From contig NZ_SWBP01000003.1 of the NCBI RefSeq assembly GCF_005116455.1, positions 186,012 to 250,011 of the forward strand: DNA of 64,000 nucleotides. The letters run 5' to 3'. A program made the position numbers and the translations under genes. The first letter of the stretch is position 1. Each line of letters begins with the position of its first letter. The notes below the pieces were generated by a model. The model was given only the letters and a program-made list of their open reading frames with translations. It was not told the DNA's origin and searched no databases. Origin of the DNA: Pedobacter cryophilus. GTDB taxonomy: Bacteria > Bacteroidota > Bacteroidia > Sphingobacteriales > Sphingobacteriaceae. Positions 17,062-25,829 of the stretch are shown piece after piece.

Positions 17062-18120
17062 ATGAAATATATCTTCATCCTATTTTTTTACGTATTTATA
17101 GTTTCTTGCAAAGGTCTAAATTCTAACTCTTCTGTTGATGCTGTTAAACCTTTATATGTTTCTGATGCCGTTGATTTTGATACAGATGATCCGGCAATTT
17201 GGATTAACCCTTTAGATTCTTCAAAATCATTGGTCATTGGAACTGATAAAGATGCCAATGGTGGATTATATGTTTTTGATTTAAAAGGAAAGTTAATTCC
17301 TGATAAAACAATCAAGAACTTAAACAGACCAGATAACGTGGATATAGCTTATGGAATAATAATAAACGGAAGTAAAGTTGATATTGCAGTTACAACCGAA
17401 AGATTTACGCACAAACTGCGCATTTATGAATTACCAAGTATGAAACCATTAGATAATGGCGGTATACGGGTTTTTGAAAGAGAAAAAGGAACCGAGTTTA
17501 GAGATTTAATGGGTATTGCTTTATATACAGATTCGGTTAATAATATTTATGCTATTGTTGGTAGAAAAACTGGCCCAACTGATGGTTCTTATTTATGGCA
17601 ATATTTATTATCTGATAATGGAAAAGGAAGTGTACAAGCTAAATTGGTACGTAAATTTGGAAAATATAGTGGCAAAAAAGAAATTGAAGCCATTGCTGTA
17701 GATAATGAAATGGGTTATGTTTATTATTCTGATGAGCAATTTGGGGTAAGGAAATATTATGCCGATCCAAAAAAAGGAAACCAAGAATTAGCATTATTTG
17801 CCACAGAAGGATTTACTGAAGACAACGAAGGCATCAGCATTTATAAAACTTCAAAAAACACAGGATACATTTTAGTATCAGACCAAAGTGCCAACGAGTT
17901 TAAGGTTTATAGTAGAGAAGGTAAAAAAAATCCACATGATCATCCATTAATAACATCTATCAAAGTTTCAACCAACCAAAGTGATGGTTCTGATATAGTT
18001 TCTGTACCCCTAAACAATGATTTTAAACACGGATTATTTGTAGCAATGAGCGATGATAAAACTTTTCAATTTTATAGATGGGAGGATTTAGCAAAAGCTA
18101 ATAACTTAAAAGTGAATTAG
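17062..18120 (+). CDS. Beta-propeller phytase lipoprotein
   Basis: Read from the ATG at 17062 the protein has 352 residues and a lipoprotein signal (FFYVFIVSC, lipidated Cys16). A longer frame to 17020 runs into the hairpin and hides the signal, so it is not used. Propeller-blade motifs typical of 3-phytase are clear: DDPAIWINP, GTDKDANGGLYVFDLKGK, RPDNVDIAYG, KKEIEAIAVD, YYSDEQFGVRKY and FTEDNEGISIY. The acidic residues in these motifs bind the calcium ions used by this enzyme class. It removes phosphate from phytate at the cell surface. Last gene of the phosphate locus. Confidence 0.93.
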   Translation: MKYIFILFFYVFIVSCKGLNSNSSVDAVKPLYVSDAVDFDTDDPAIWINPLDSSKSLVIGTDKDANGGLYVFDLKGKLIPDKTIKNLNRPDNVDIAYGIIINGSKVDIAVTTERFTHKLRIYELPSMKPLDNGGIRVFEREKGTEFRDLMGIALYTDSVNNIYAIVGRKTGPTDGSYLWQYLLSDNGKGSVQAKLVRKFGKYSGKKEIEAIAVDNEMGYVYYSDEQFGVRKYYADPKKGNQELALFATEGFTEDNEGISIYKTSKNTGYILVSDQSANEFKVYSREGKKNPHDHPLITSIKVSTNQSDGSDIVSVPLNNDFKHGLFVAMSDDKTFQFYRWEDLAKANNLKVN

Positions 18121-18140
18121 ACAACTAAAATAATTTCATA

Positions 18141-18177
18141 AAAAAAGCCCTTAAATTCTCATTTTAAGGGCTTTTTT
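18141..18177. terminator. Bidirectional terminator between convergent genes
   Basis: AAAAAAGCCCTTAAA / TTTTAAGGGCTTTTTT forms a strong stem with A/T tracts on both sides. It serves the phytase gene (plus) and the GH2-GH53 gene (minus). Confidence 0.85.
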
Positions 18178-18196
18178 ACTTTTTTAATAAACTTAT

Positions 18197-21100
18197 TTAC
18201 GGCTTTATCTCAAACTGCTTACTGATCTGATTATAAACTCCTAACAGAGAATTTGAATTTCCTTTTTCATCAAAAACCTTTTCCCAAGTGTTTAAGGGTT
18301 CCCAAATGCAAGTTCCTTTACCTTTGTTATTAGGTAGATTTAATACAATATCGTTCACTTCTTTTTTCAAAGCAGAGTACTCAACCAAAATAATATCTTG
18401 GTTATACTTTTTGCTCATATTGGTTAAATTGTCTCTTAAATCGGCTAATGTGCCATGCCATTTAGGGTAGTATGACATGCCAATTACATCAAAATTTATT
18501 TTTCGAGCTAACATTTGGTCGAAGAAAAACATTGATTCATCTTGCTGTCCGCCAAGAGCTACATGCAACATAATAGGAATATTTGTATCAATGGCTTTTA
18601 CACCTGAAATACCTACTTGAACCAACTGAGCCAAGCTATCTAAATTAGAAATATGCCCTTCTGGCCAAACCATTCCATGATTGATCTCATTACCAATTTG
18701 AACCATATCAGGCGTAGTGCCTTGCTGTTTCAAAGATTTGATTACGTAACTGGTATATTTGTTTAAAGAATCTTTCAAAACCGAGAAAGGCAAATTCTCC
18801 CAAGCCGCTGGTTTAAATTGCTTTTCAGGATCAGCCCAGTAATCACTGTAGTGGAAATCTAATAACAATTTCATTCCAGCTGCTTTCACCCTTTTAGCCA
18901 TTTGCTTGGTGTGCTCCAAATTACAAAAGCCTTTTTCTGGAGAATATCCTTTCGCATTGGCTGGTTGATTAAATATCCTTAATCTCACATAGTTAAAACC
19001 GTTTTCCTTTAAAATTTGAATGGCATCCTTTTGTACACCTTTATCAGAAAATTTCATTCCTCTTGCTTCTAATTGAGGTAAGAAGGAAATATCAGCGCCA
19101 ACCATGTTATTGACAGGTAATTTAGAAGTGCTTTTGTTAGTTACTGCAACAACATTGCCGGGTTGAATGGTATGAATGCCTGTACTTCCGGCTTTTAAAC
19201 CTTCGGCTTTAGCTTCAAATTTAATGATGTCTACTTTTTTTCCAGCTTGCAAAATCACTTGGGCTTTGCCATTAAAGAGTTTCCTGTAAGAATTTCCTTC
19301 AATAAATTTATCTACTTCATGACTACTTGGGTCGCCATTACCAACGCCTATTATTTTAGCATCTCCTGTAAAAGAAAACGAAACCAATTGATTGGCATCT
19401 GGCACTTCTCTACCTTCTTTATCTACTACAGAAATATTGATGATAGAAATATCTGTTCCATCAGCTTTCATGGTGGTTTTATAAGGAGTTACCACAATTT
19501 CATCGGCTTCGCCAGTTGTTTCTACTTTGGTAGCTAGTTTTCTACCCTTTTTGTAAGCAATTGCTTCTAAAGTTCCAGCCTCGTAAGGTACGTTCCAAGT
19601 TAAATGGCTATTTCTAGGCATCACTTTTTTACCTAAACTTTTACCGTTTAAAAGTAGCTCTACATCATCTGCATTGGTATTTACCCAAACTTCAATAGGT
19701 TCGCCTTCTTTGCCTTTCCAATTCCAATGCGGAGAAATATGGAGAACATCTTTATCTGTCCACCAAGATTGGTAGTAGTAATAAATATTTTTTGGAAAGC
19801 CGCAAACATCCATCACTCCAAAGTGCGAATTAATATTAGGCCATTTGTAAGGCGTAGGTTCTCCCCTATAATCAAAACCTGTCCAAATAAAACCGCCCAT
19901 CCAATAAGGGTTTTCTGCTGCTAATGTCCACCATGTTTCGGCTTTACTTGCCCACCAAGGCGCTGTAATATCCTGATCAGGAACATAAGCTCTTATGGAA
20001 TCTGCCACATAAATTCCTCTGGTAGTAACAGTACTTCCCATTTCTGTACCAATTACAGGCTGATTTGGATGTGATTTATGATAATCTGCAACAGCATATT
20101 CCCTGTAATTAAATCCTCTTATCGGAATTACTTCATTAACACCTTGAAAAACATTACCTAAATCTGCGGCGTAAGTGCTGGTACGTGTAGGGTCTAATTC
20201 TTTTTGCTTTGCTAATAAAGTTTGCGCTAATCTTTTACCAACAGAATTACTTTGAATATAACCTTCCTCATTCCCTATAGACCACATAAAAATGGAAGGA
20301 TGATTTCTATCTCTTTTAATTAATTTTTCAAATTGATTAATGTATTCAGGGCTGCTGTTTAACAAGCGTTGCTCATCCATTACCAACATCCCCAAACTAT
20401 CACAAGCGGCTAACAATTCTGGTGTTGGTGCATTATGACTGGTTCTATAAGCGTTAGAACCCATTTCTTTTAACAAGTTAATTCTATAATATTGTAAAGC
20501 ATCTGGCATTGCGCTACCTACACCAGCGTGGTCTTGATGGTTATTTGTTCCTTTAATTTTTACATGTTTATCATTTAAAAATAAACCTTGCTCAGCATCA
20601 AACCTAAAAGTTCTAATTCCTAATCGGGTTTGTACCGAGTCGATTACTTTTCCTTTTGATTTTACAATAGAAATTACTTTATACAAATAAGGATCTTCTA
20701 AAGACCATAATCTTGGGCTATTTAAACTCACCTTTTGTTTTACAGTGAATTGTGCATTAACTGCCAAGTTTAAAGGTTGTTCTGCAGTTTGAATAATTTT
20801 TTTGCCATTTCTATTTGTTACATAAGCATAAACACTTGCTGTTGACGGATAAAGACTTTGATTTTGTACTGAGGTTTCAATATTCACTGTAGCCATTTTA
20901 TTTGCAACAGTTGCATTTACAAATACGCCATTTTCTAAAATATTAACGTTGTTGAATTGATTTAACCAAACGTGGCGATAAATACCTGCTCCTTCATAAA
21001 ACCAACCTTCGTACTGGCTGGCATCTGCCCTCACTACAATTATATTCTCTTTTGTAAAGTTTAAATAGTCTGTAATATCATAGCTTACGCCGAGGTAACC

Positions 21101-21595
21101 ACTTTTGTTGTTTCCTAAATAAAATCCATTTATCCAAATGTTTGCATCTCTAAAAATACCATCAAATTGAATTTGATATCTCTTACCCGAATCGGCTTTT
21201 GAGATCAAAAAATGTTTTCGGTACCAGCCAATACTGGTCTCAGGATAAAGCCCGCCAACAGGTTTGTAACCATGTGCCATAACATCAAAATTATCTGAAT
21301 TTACAAAGGGAAGTTCTACTGCCCAATCATGCGGAAGATTTAATTTTCGCCAGGCTTTATCATTAAATTTTGGATCTATAGCGGTAGTTTCGGCTTTGCC
21401 AGATTTTGAAAAGATATTGCCAAGATAATAGTTAAAATCTTTTGGTGCATCGGCAGCATGCCCCAAACTAAAGCACCAATCTTCATCAAAATTGGTAGAT
21501 TTTCTAATATTTGTTTGTGCAAAAACAATGGAAGTAGTGAGGATAAAAATAGATAGGCTTAATGATATAAATTTAAAAGGCTGTTTTGTACTCAT
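18197..21595 (-). CDS. GH2 beta-galactosidase fused to GH53 endo-galactanase
   Basis: A 1132-residue secreted protein (signal peptide to about residue 27). Residues about 30-530 are a GH2 sugar-binding, immunoglobulin-like and TIM-barrel set, with acid/base Glu443 in GNEEG and nucleophile Glu518 in IGTEMGS. Residues about 640-815 hold DUF4982/GH2 C-terminal-type beta domains. Residues about 824-1132 are a complete GH53 barrel: VGADISFLP, LLLDFHYSDYWADP, acid/base IGNEINHG near 970, nucleophile VEYS near 1072. GH53 cuts beta-1,4-galactan internally and GH2 can trim galactose from the ends, so one chain could carry out both steps. It is a single gene with no SusC/D pair beside it. Confidence 0.92.
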   Translation of the reverse strand: MSTKQPFKFISLSLSIFILTTSIVFAQTNIRKSTNFDEDWCFSLGHAADAPKDFNYYLGNIFSKSGKAETTAIDPKFNDKAWRKLNLPHDWAVELPFVNSDNFDVMAHGYKPVGGLYPETSIGWYRKHFLISKADSGKRYQIQFDGIFRDANIWINGFYLGNNKSGYLGVSYDITDYLNFTKENIIVVRADASQYEGWFYEGAGIYRHVWLNQFNNVNILENGVFVNATVANKMATVNIETSVQNQSLYPSTASVYAYVTNRNGKKIIQTAEQPLNLAVNAQFTVKQKVSLNSPRLWSLEDPYLYKVISIVKSKGKVIDSVQTRLGIRTFRFDAEQGLFLNDKHVKIKGTNNHQDHAGVGSAMPDALQYYRINLLKEMGSNAYRTSHNAPTPELLAACDSLGMLVMDEQRLLNSSPEYINQFEKLIKRDRNHPSIFMWSIGNEEGYIQSNSVGKRLAQTLLAKQKELDPTRTSTYAADLGNVFQGVNEVIPIRGFNYREYAVADYHKSHPNQPVIGTEMGSTVTTRGIYVADSIRAYVPDQDITAPWWASKAETWWTLAAENPYWMGGFIWTGFDYRGEPTPYKWPNINSHFGVMDVCGFPKNIYYYYQSWWTDKDVLHISPHWNWKGKEGEPIEVWVNTNADDVELLLNGKSLGKKVMPRNSHLTWNVPYEAGTLEAIAYKKGRKLATKVETTGEADEIVVTPYKTTMKADGTDISIINISVVDKEGREVPDANQLVSFSFTGDAKIIGVGNGDPSSHEVDKFIEGNSYRKLFNGKAQVILQAGKKVDIIKFEAKAEGLKAGSTGIHTIQPGNVVAVTNKSTSKLPVNNMVGADISFLPQLEARGMKFSDKGVQKDAIQILKENGFNYVRLRIFNQPANAKGYSPEKGFCNLEHTKQMAKRVKAAGMKLLLDFHYSDYWADPEKQFKPAAWENLPFSVLKDSLNKYTSYVIKSLKQQGTTPDMVQIGNEINHGMVWPEGHISNLDSLAQLVQVGISGVKAIDTNIPIMLHVALGGQQDESMFFFDQMLARKINFDVIGMSYYPKWHGTLADLRDNLTNMSKKYNQDIILVEYSALKKEVNDIVLNLPNNKGKGTCIWEPLNTWEKVFDEKGNSNSLLGVYNQISKQFEIKP

Positions 21596-21776
21596 TTTTA
21601 AATGTACTTGTTATAATGTAGAAGCACAATCTTATTTCTCTAAAGCCTTAAAAATTTATAGATTAACTATTTAAATTTTATTTGCTTTTTAATGTTTAGG
21701 GGAGTTTAAGGATGAAAGTTGTAGGTTTTTATCCTTTTTCACATTTCAATTGCTATTTTGTTTTTCAATTGAAATT

Positions 21777-22082
21777 CTCGCCGCTCATAGCCGCGGTTTG
21801 CCTAGTCCTTTTGCTTCAGCGCAAAAGGACCAAAACGCCGCCGCTACCTGCCTGCCGGCAGGCAGGCGCCATTAGCTACAAAGTTTCTTCTTTAACCTCT
21901 TCATCACTACCGCTAATGCCAAGGCGGGATTAGACGGTGTACTTTGGTTTGTATGGCTACTTCTAAGGCTAATTTTGAAATTCACTATTCCAATGGAGTT
22001 TATGCCTTTGCAAAGTCGTTATGCAGAGTAACAATGCAGAGCGGCAAAGCAAGGCCGGCCTTTGAAGATTTGGAAAGGAAGG
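21777..22082 (+). repeat. Long direct repeat, copy A (with 20-bp palindrome inserted)
   Basis: Begins CTCGCCGCTCATAGCCGCGG, continues with a GTCCTTTTGC/GCAAAAGGAC hairpin, and then carries the perfect palindrome at 21847-21866 between CGCTA and CGCC. Copy B has CGCTACGCC uninterrupted. The conserved 3' part ends with GAAGATTTGGAAAGGAA. Confidence 0.85.
21847..21866. repeat. 20-bp perfect palindrome, copy 1
   Basis: CCTGCCTGCCGGCAGGCAGG is fully self-complementary. It is present in repeat copy A and cleanly absent from the same position in copy B, so it behaves as a discrete inserted unit. Confidence 0.85.
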
Positions 22083-22185
22083 CCAATAAATCTTTTTCAG
22101 AAACTTACCTAAAGCAGTGCCCTCAGCAAACCGACGAGTGTTGCATAAACTTTGTTGATTCACTGCCATTCCCACGGCTTCGGTT

Positions 22186-22203
22186 TGCCTGCCGGCAGGC
22201 AGG
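22186..22203. repeat. Palindrome, copy 2
   Basis: TGCCTGCCGGCAGGCAGG, the same palindromic unit as at 21847 short by two bases at the left. It lies between CGGTT and AGGTTAAAG in the spacer between the long repeats. Confidence 0.8.
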
Positions 22204-22376
22204 AGGTTAAAGATTTATTGAGGCTAACTGAACAAATATTCATCCGCCTTGATTTTTTGGTTACTTTTTTATCAAGAAAAAAGGAACTAGGCTTGTCCCG
22301 CCATTAGGGACGGAAAGCCCTTTGAGCGTTTGGGAAATTATCGTCAAAATTGAAATTTAGTATTTTATTTCATAAT

Positions 22377-22648
22377 CTCGCCGCTCATAGCCGCGGAGGC
22401 CTATTACTTTTTCTTTAGCAAAAAAGTAACAAAATGCCACCGCTACGCCGATTGCTACAAAGATTCTGCAAATATTTCTTCAATGCTACCCGCAATCGCC
22501 AAGGCGGAATTAGACGGTGTACTTTGGTTTGTCTGGCTACTTCTAAGGCTAATTTTGAAATTCACTATTCCAATGGAGTTTGTGCCTTTGCAAAGTCGTT
22601 ATGCAAAGCGACAAAGTAAGGATGGCCTATGAAGATTTGGAAAGGAAG
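22377..22648 (+). repeat. Long direct repeat, copy B
   Basis: Parallel to copy A, without the 20-bp palindrome. Its first hairpin has different arms (TTACTTTTT...AAAAAGTAA) in the same place as the copy A hairpin, so pairing is kept although the sequence changed. The conserved core at 22501-22607 is nearly identical to copy A. Confidence 0.85.
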
Positions 22649-22713
22649 ATTGTTTTTTTTTGGAATTAAATCGAATTTAGTTTTCTTATTGCGGAAAGTT
22701 GAGAACCAAAATT

Positions 22714-22747
22714 AAAAAAACGCAGGGTCCTCTACGAGAGACCCTGC
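22714..22747 (-). terminator. Terminator of the ppk-ppx operon
   Basis: GCAGGGTC...GACCCTGC with an inner CTCT/AGAG element forms a strong stem. On the minus strand it is followed by GTTTTTTTAAT. It lies 40 bp after the exopolyphosphatase stop. Confidence 0.85.
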
Positions 22748-22786
22748 CTGAAAATTAAGCCTTATAAAATTTAGGAAATCAGCATT

Positions 22787-23671
22787 TTACTTCTGATCAA
22801 AATTCTTCTCAATCAAAAGCTGAATAATCCCATCAACCAAACCCACTTTAGGCACAAATATGTGTTTAATACTGGCCCATTTCATAATGGTTAGGAAAAT
22901 TTCGCAGGCTGGTATAATCACATCGGCCCTATCTTGATTTAATCCTAAAGTGTTTATTCGGTCTTTTAGAGAAAATGAATTGAGATATGCAAAAAGAGCT
23001 TTTAACTTAACATAACTTAAAGGTGCACCATCTTTTTCTTCTGAAAGCTTAAATAACTTATTAATGTTACCACCCGTTCCAATGCCGGCAATTCCTCTAA
23101 AGTTTTTGGTTTCTACTTTTATCCATTCCTTTAAACTTTCCCAAGTTTCATCTTTATCCTGATTATCTAATATCCTAATGGTACCCAAATCAAAAGATTT
23201 TGAAGCCAACATTTCACCATCGCTAAAAACAGATAACTCTGTACTGCCGCCACCAACATCAATATATAAATAGTTCTTTTTTCTATCTAAAGTTTGCTCA
23301 AAATGACTAGAATATATAATATTGGCTTCTCTTTGTCCGCCTATAATTTCTAATTCAATATTGGCTAATTCCTTAATTTGTTTTACCAGTTCGGGGCCGT
23401 TTTCGGCTTCTCTAAGGGCTGATGTAGCACAGGCCATATAATCAGTCACCTTATAAACATCCATCAGGTTTCTAAAGGCCACCATAGATTTAATTAACTC
23501 TTCCGATTTTTTATCAGAGATAAAATGATCTAAAAAGGCATTATCTCCTAATCTTAAAGGCACTCTAATTAAGGTGTTTTTCTTAAAAGAAATAATTCCG
23601 TCATTATCTGTAATGTCGGCTATTAAAAGTCTAATAGCGTTAGAACCTATGTCAATTGCTGCGTATCTCAA
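22787..23671 (-). CDS. ppx: Exopolyphosphatase / Ppx-GppA family phosphatase
   Basis: The 294-residue product has the ASKHA-type ATPase fold of the Ppx/GppA family: AAIDIGSNAIRLLIAD at the start, YIDVGGGSTELSVF in the middle and GIGTGGNINKL later. It is the short, two-domain form without the HD-like C-terminal extension. It would degrade polyphosphate or act on (p)ppGpp; the partner gene favours polyphosphate. The start codon is TTG at 23671, one base after the ppk stop, and no ATG is available nearby. Coupled translation with ppk is likely. Confidence 0.9.
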   Translation of the reverse strand: MRYAAIDIGSNAIRLLIADITDNDGIISFKKNTLIRVPLRLGDNAFLDHFISDKKSEELIKSMVAFRNLMDVYKVTDYMACATSALREAENGPELVKQIKELANIELEIIGGQREANIIYSSHFEQTLDRKKNYLYIDVGGGSTELSVFSDGEMLASKSFDLGTIRILDNQDKDETWESLKEWIKVETKNFRGIAGIGTGGNINKLFKLSEEKDGAPLSYVKLKALFAYLNSFSLKDRINTLGLNQDRADVIIPACEIFLTIMKWASIKHIFVPKVGLVDGIIQLLIEKNFDQK

Positions 23672-23672
23672 T

Positions 23673-25724
23673 TTAGTTTTTGTTTTTTAGATAGTTGTAA
23701 GTATCTATTTGTGTACGGTAAGGAATCTTAATTTTAGTTTTGCGATATTTATTATTGTTATTGCCGTTTATTTCCCTTGACTTGGTATTATCCATCAGTT
23801 GAATATCAATCATATCTCTAATCTCCTGACGGATTTCAGGATCATAGATTGGAAAACCTACTTCTACCCTATGGTCTAAATTACGAGTCATCAAATCGGC
23901 AGAGAGCAAATAAACTTCTTCTTTATCCTGATTGGCAAAAATCCATATACGGGCGTGTTCTAAAAATTTATCGATGATAGAAATCACTTCTATGTTTTCG
24001 CTAAAGCCTGGTTTACCTGATACTAGGCAACACATTCCTCTAATAATTAACTTAATAATTACACCAGCATTACTGGCATCATATAACTTTTTAATGGTTT
24101 GTTCATCAGCTAAAGAATTCATCTTTAAAATGATATAAGCCTTTTTACCCGCTTTAGCATGTTTAATTTCTCTATCGATAAAGAAAAAAAGCTTTTTACG
24201 AGTTTCTAAAGGAGAAACAATTAAATGCTCATAACCTTTAGAAATACTTTTCTTTTCTATGTTTACAAACAGTTTATTTAGCTCGGTGGTAATTCTGGTA
24301 TCGGCAGTAAATAAGCTATGATCACAATAAATAGTAGCTGTTTTTTCATTGTAATTACCGGTTGACAAATTGGCGTAATAAACGTTTTTATCTTTCTCTA
24401 AGCGGGTAACCATACAAATTTTGGTATGCACTTTATAACCTGTAATGCCGTAATTTACTTTAATGCCTTCTTCTTCTAATCTGTTTGTCCAGTTAATGTT
24501 GTTTTGCTCATCAAAACGGGCTTTTAGCTCTACCAAACAAATTACTTTTTTGCCGTTTCGGGCGGCATTAATTAAGGCGTTTACAATTCGGGAGTTTTGC
24601 GCCAAGCGATATAAAGTAATGTGTATACTGGTTACCCGAGGGTCTATGGCTGCTTCTCTTAAAAAATGGATGATATAATCAAAAGTTTGATAAGGCAAAT
24701 TCACCATATAATCTCGCTTCTTAATCATCTCAAACATTCCTTTATAAATGCTAAGGTCTTTCACTAATAAAGGAGTGATTTTCTTATACTCCAGATAGTC
24801 TTCTCCTACATTAGGAAAACCAATAAAATCTTTAAAGTTATGGTATTTATTACCCGGTATTAAACTTTCTGAATGCAGTTCTAATTTAGAAACCACCGTA
24901 GTTAACATATCTAAAGGCATGGCGGTATCATACAATAAGCGCATGGGTTTACCTTTTTTTCTTTTTTGTAAACTCTTAGATAAAGCCTCAATAAAACGCT
25001 CACTCACATTTTTATCTAGGTCTAACTCCGCATCTCTGGTAACTTGGATAGAGTAAGCAACAATTTCATCATATTCAAAAACAAAGAAAATTTCGTCTAA
25101 GCTGTAGCGGATGATATCATCTAAAAGGATAATAAACTTTAAGTTATTGGTTTCTGGAAGTACCAAAAAACGATCTAAGCTTTCGGGAATTTCTATTAAA
25201 GCATATTTTACTTTATTTTTCTTTTGGTGACTAGTTAATTTCACCAAAAAATAAATTACCCGGTCTCTTAACTCTGGAAAAGGTTGCTTATCATCAATAA
25301 TGATGGGCACTATGGTTGATAAAATTTTCTCTCTAAAATATTTCTTTACAAACTGCCCTCGGCTTACGTTAAGTTGATGTTCATTTAAAATAAATATTTT
25401 ATTATCAGCCAGTTCTTTGATAATATCTTCATAAAGCGCATTAAATCTTTTTTCTTGCCTTACAACAATGTTTTTTATTTGATTTAAAATCTTTTTAGGG
25501 TTATAACCTAGTTCTTCTTTTACTTTACTTACCAAGTTAACCAACCTATTAATGGTGGCTACTCTTACTCGGTAAAATTCATCAAGGTTAGAAGAAAAAA
25601 TAGCTAAAAAACGTATTCTTTCTATCAATGGTACAGATTTGTCTGCCGCTTCTTGTAACACTCTGTCGTTAAAAGATAACCAGCTTATTTCTCTGTTAAT
25701 TAAGGGTATTTTAGATTCAATCAT
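23673..25724 (-). CDS. ppk1: Polyphosphate kinase 1
   Basis: The 683-residue protein matches PPK1 in length and layout. The N-terminal helical domain opens with NREISWLSFNDRVLQEA, followed by the head domain and two phospholipase-D-like C-terminal domains. Histidines in YKVHTKIC (near residue 433) and LEHARIW (near 590) align in position with the E. coli autophosphorylated and second catalytic histidines. It makes polyphosphate from ATP at the membrane. It forms a two-gene operon with the exopolyphosphatase. The nearby phosphate-scavenging locus makes phosphate storage a plausible shared theme, although the two loci are not contiguous. Confidence 0.96.
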   Translation of the reverse strand: MIESKIPLINREISWLSFNDRVLQEAADKSVPLIERIRFLAIFSSNLDEFYRVRVATINRLVNLVSKVKEELGYNPKKILNQIKNIVVRQEKRFNALYEDIIKELADNKIFILNEHQLNVSRGQFVKKYFREKILSTIVPIIIDDKQPFPELRDRVIYFLVKLTSHQKKNKVKYALIEIPESLDRFLVLPETNNLKFIILLDDIIRYSLDEIFFVFEYDEIVAYSIQVTRDAELDLDKNVSERFIEALSKSLQKRKKGKPMRLLYDTAMPLDMLTTVVSKLELHSESLIPGNKYHNFKDFIGFPNVGEDYLEYKKITPLLVKDLSIYKGMFEMIKKRDYMVNLPYQTFDYIIHFLREAAIDPRVTSIHITLYRLAQNSRIVNALINAARNGKKVICLVELKARFDEQNNINWTNRLEEEGIKVNYGITGYKVHTKICMVTRLEKDKNVYYANLSTGNYNEKTATIYCDHSLFTADTRITTELNKLFVNIEKKSISKGYEHLIVSPLETRKKLFFFIDREIKHAKAGKKAYIILKMNSLADEQTIKKLYDASNAGVIIKLIIRGMCCLVSGKPGFSENIEVISIIDKFLEHARIWIFANQDKEEVYLLSADLMTRNLDHRVEVGFPIYDPEIRQEIRDMIDIQLMDNTKSREINGNNNNKYRKTKIKIPYRTQIDTYNYLKNKN

Positions 25725-25735
25725 TGATATAAAAA

Positions 25736-25760
25736 GAAATCCCGAAATAGCATTTCGGGA
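25736..25760 (-). terminator. Terminator after the histone-like gene
   Basis: TCCCGAAAT-AGC-ATTTCGGGA is a 9-bp perfect stem. On the minus strand it is followed by TTTCTTTTT. It separates the histone H1-like gene from ppk1. Confidence 0.8.
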
Positions 25761-25829
25761 CTCAAAACTGCAAATTATTTTGTTAAATAAATATTAAATT
25801 AAAGTTAAATAAGGAGTTCTTAATATGCC

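Larger units (their letters stand above)
21596..22786. repeat. 1.2 kb gene-free block of tandem diverged intergenic repeats
   Basis: No supported gene. Two long direct repeats start with CTCGCCGCTCATAGCCGCGG at 21777 and 22377 and run about 275-300 bp. The 107-bp core at 21921-22027 matches 22501-22607 with only a few mismatches. Between them is a third module (about 22160-22330) with TTTGGTTACTTTTTTATCAAG-type and GTCCCGCCATTAGGGAC hairpins. Perfect palindromes of the CCTGCCTGCCGGCAGGCAGG type occur twice. Short open frames inside have no protein features. The GC content is locally higher than in neighbouring genes. Confidence 0.85.

Noticed and set aside
19247-19537. 96-codon frame and others opposite the GH2-GH53 gene
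   Set aside because: Shadow frames within a gene whose catalytic motifs are intact on the other strand.
21944-22210. Open frames inside the repeat block
   Set aside because: They cross repeat modules and palindromes, and the parallel frame in copy B ends elsewhere; no protein features.
21777-22648. CRISPR array
   Set aside because: Only two long repeats about 600 bp apart, with no regular short spacers and no cas genes in the window.
21596-22786. Insertion sequence or integron-like array
   Set aside because: No transposase, integrase or terminal inverted repeats; only non-coding repeat modules are visible.
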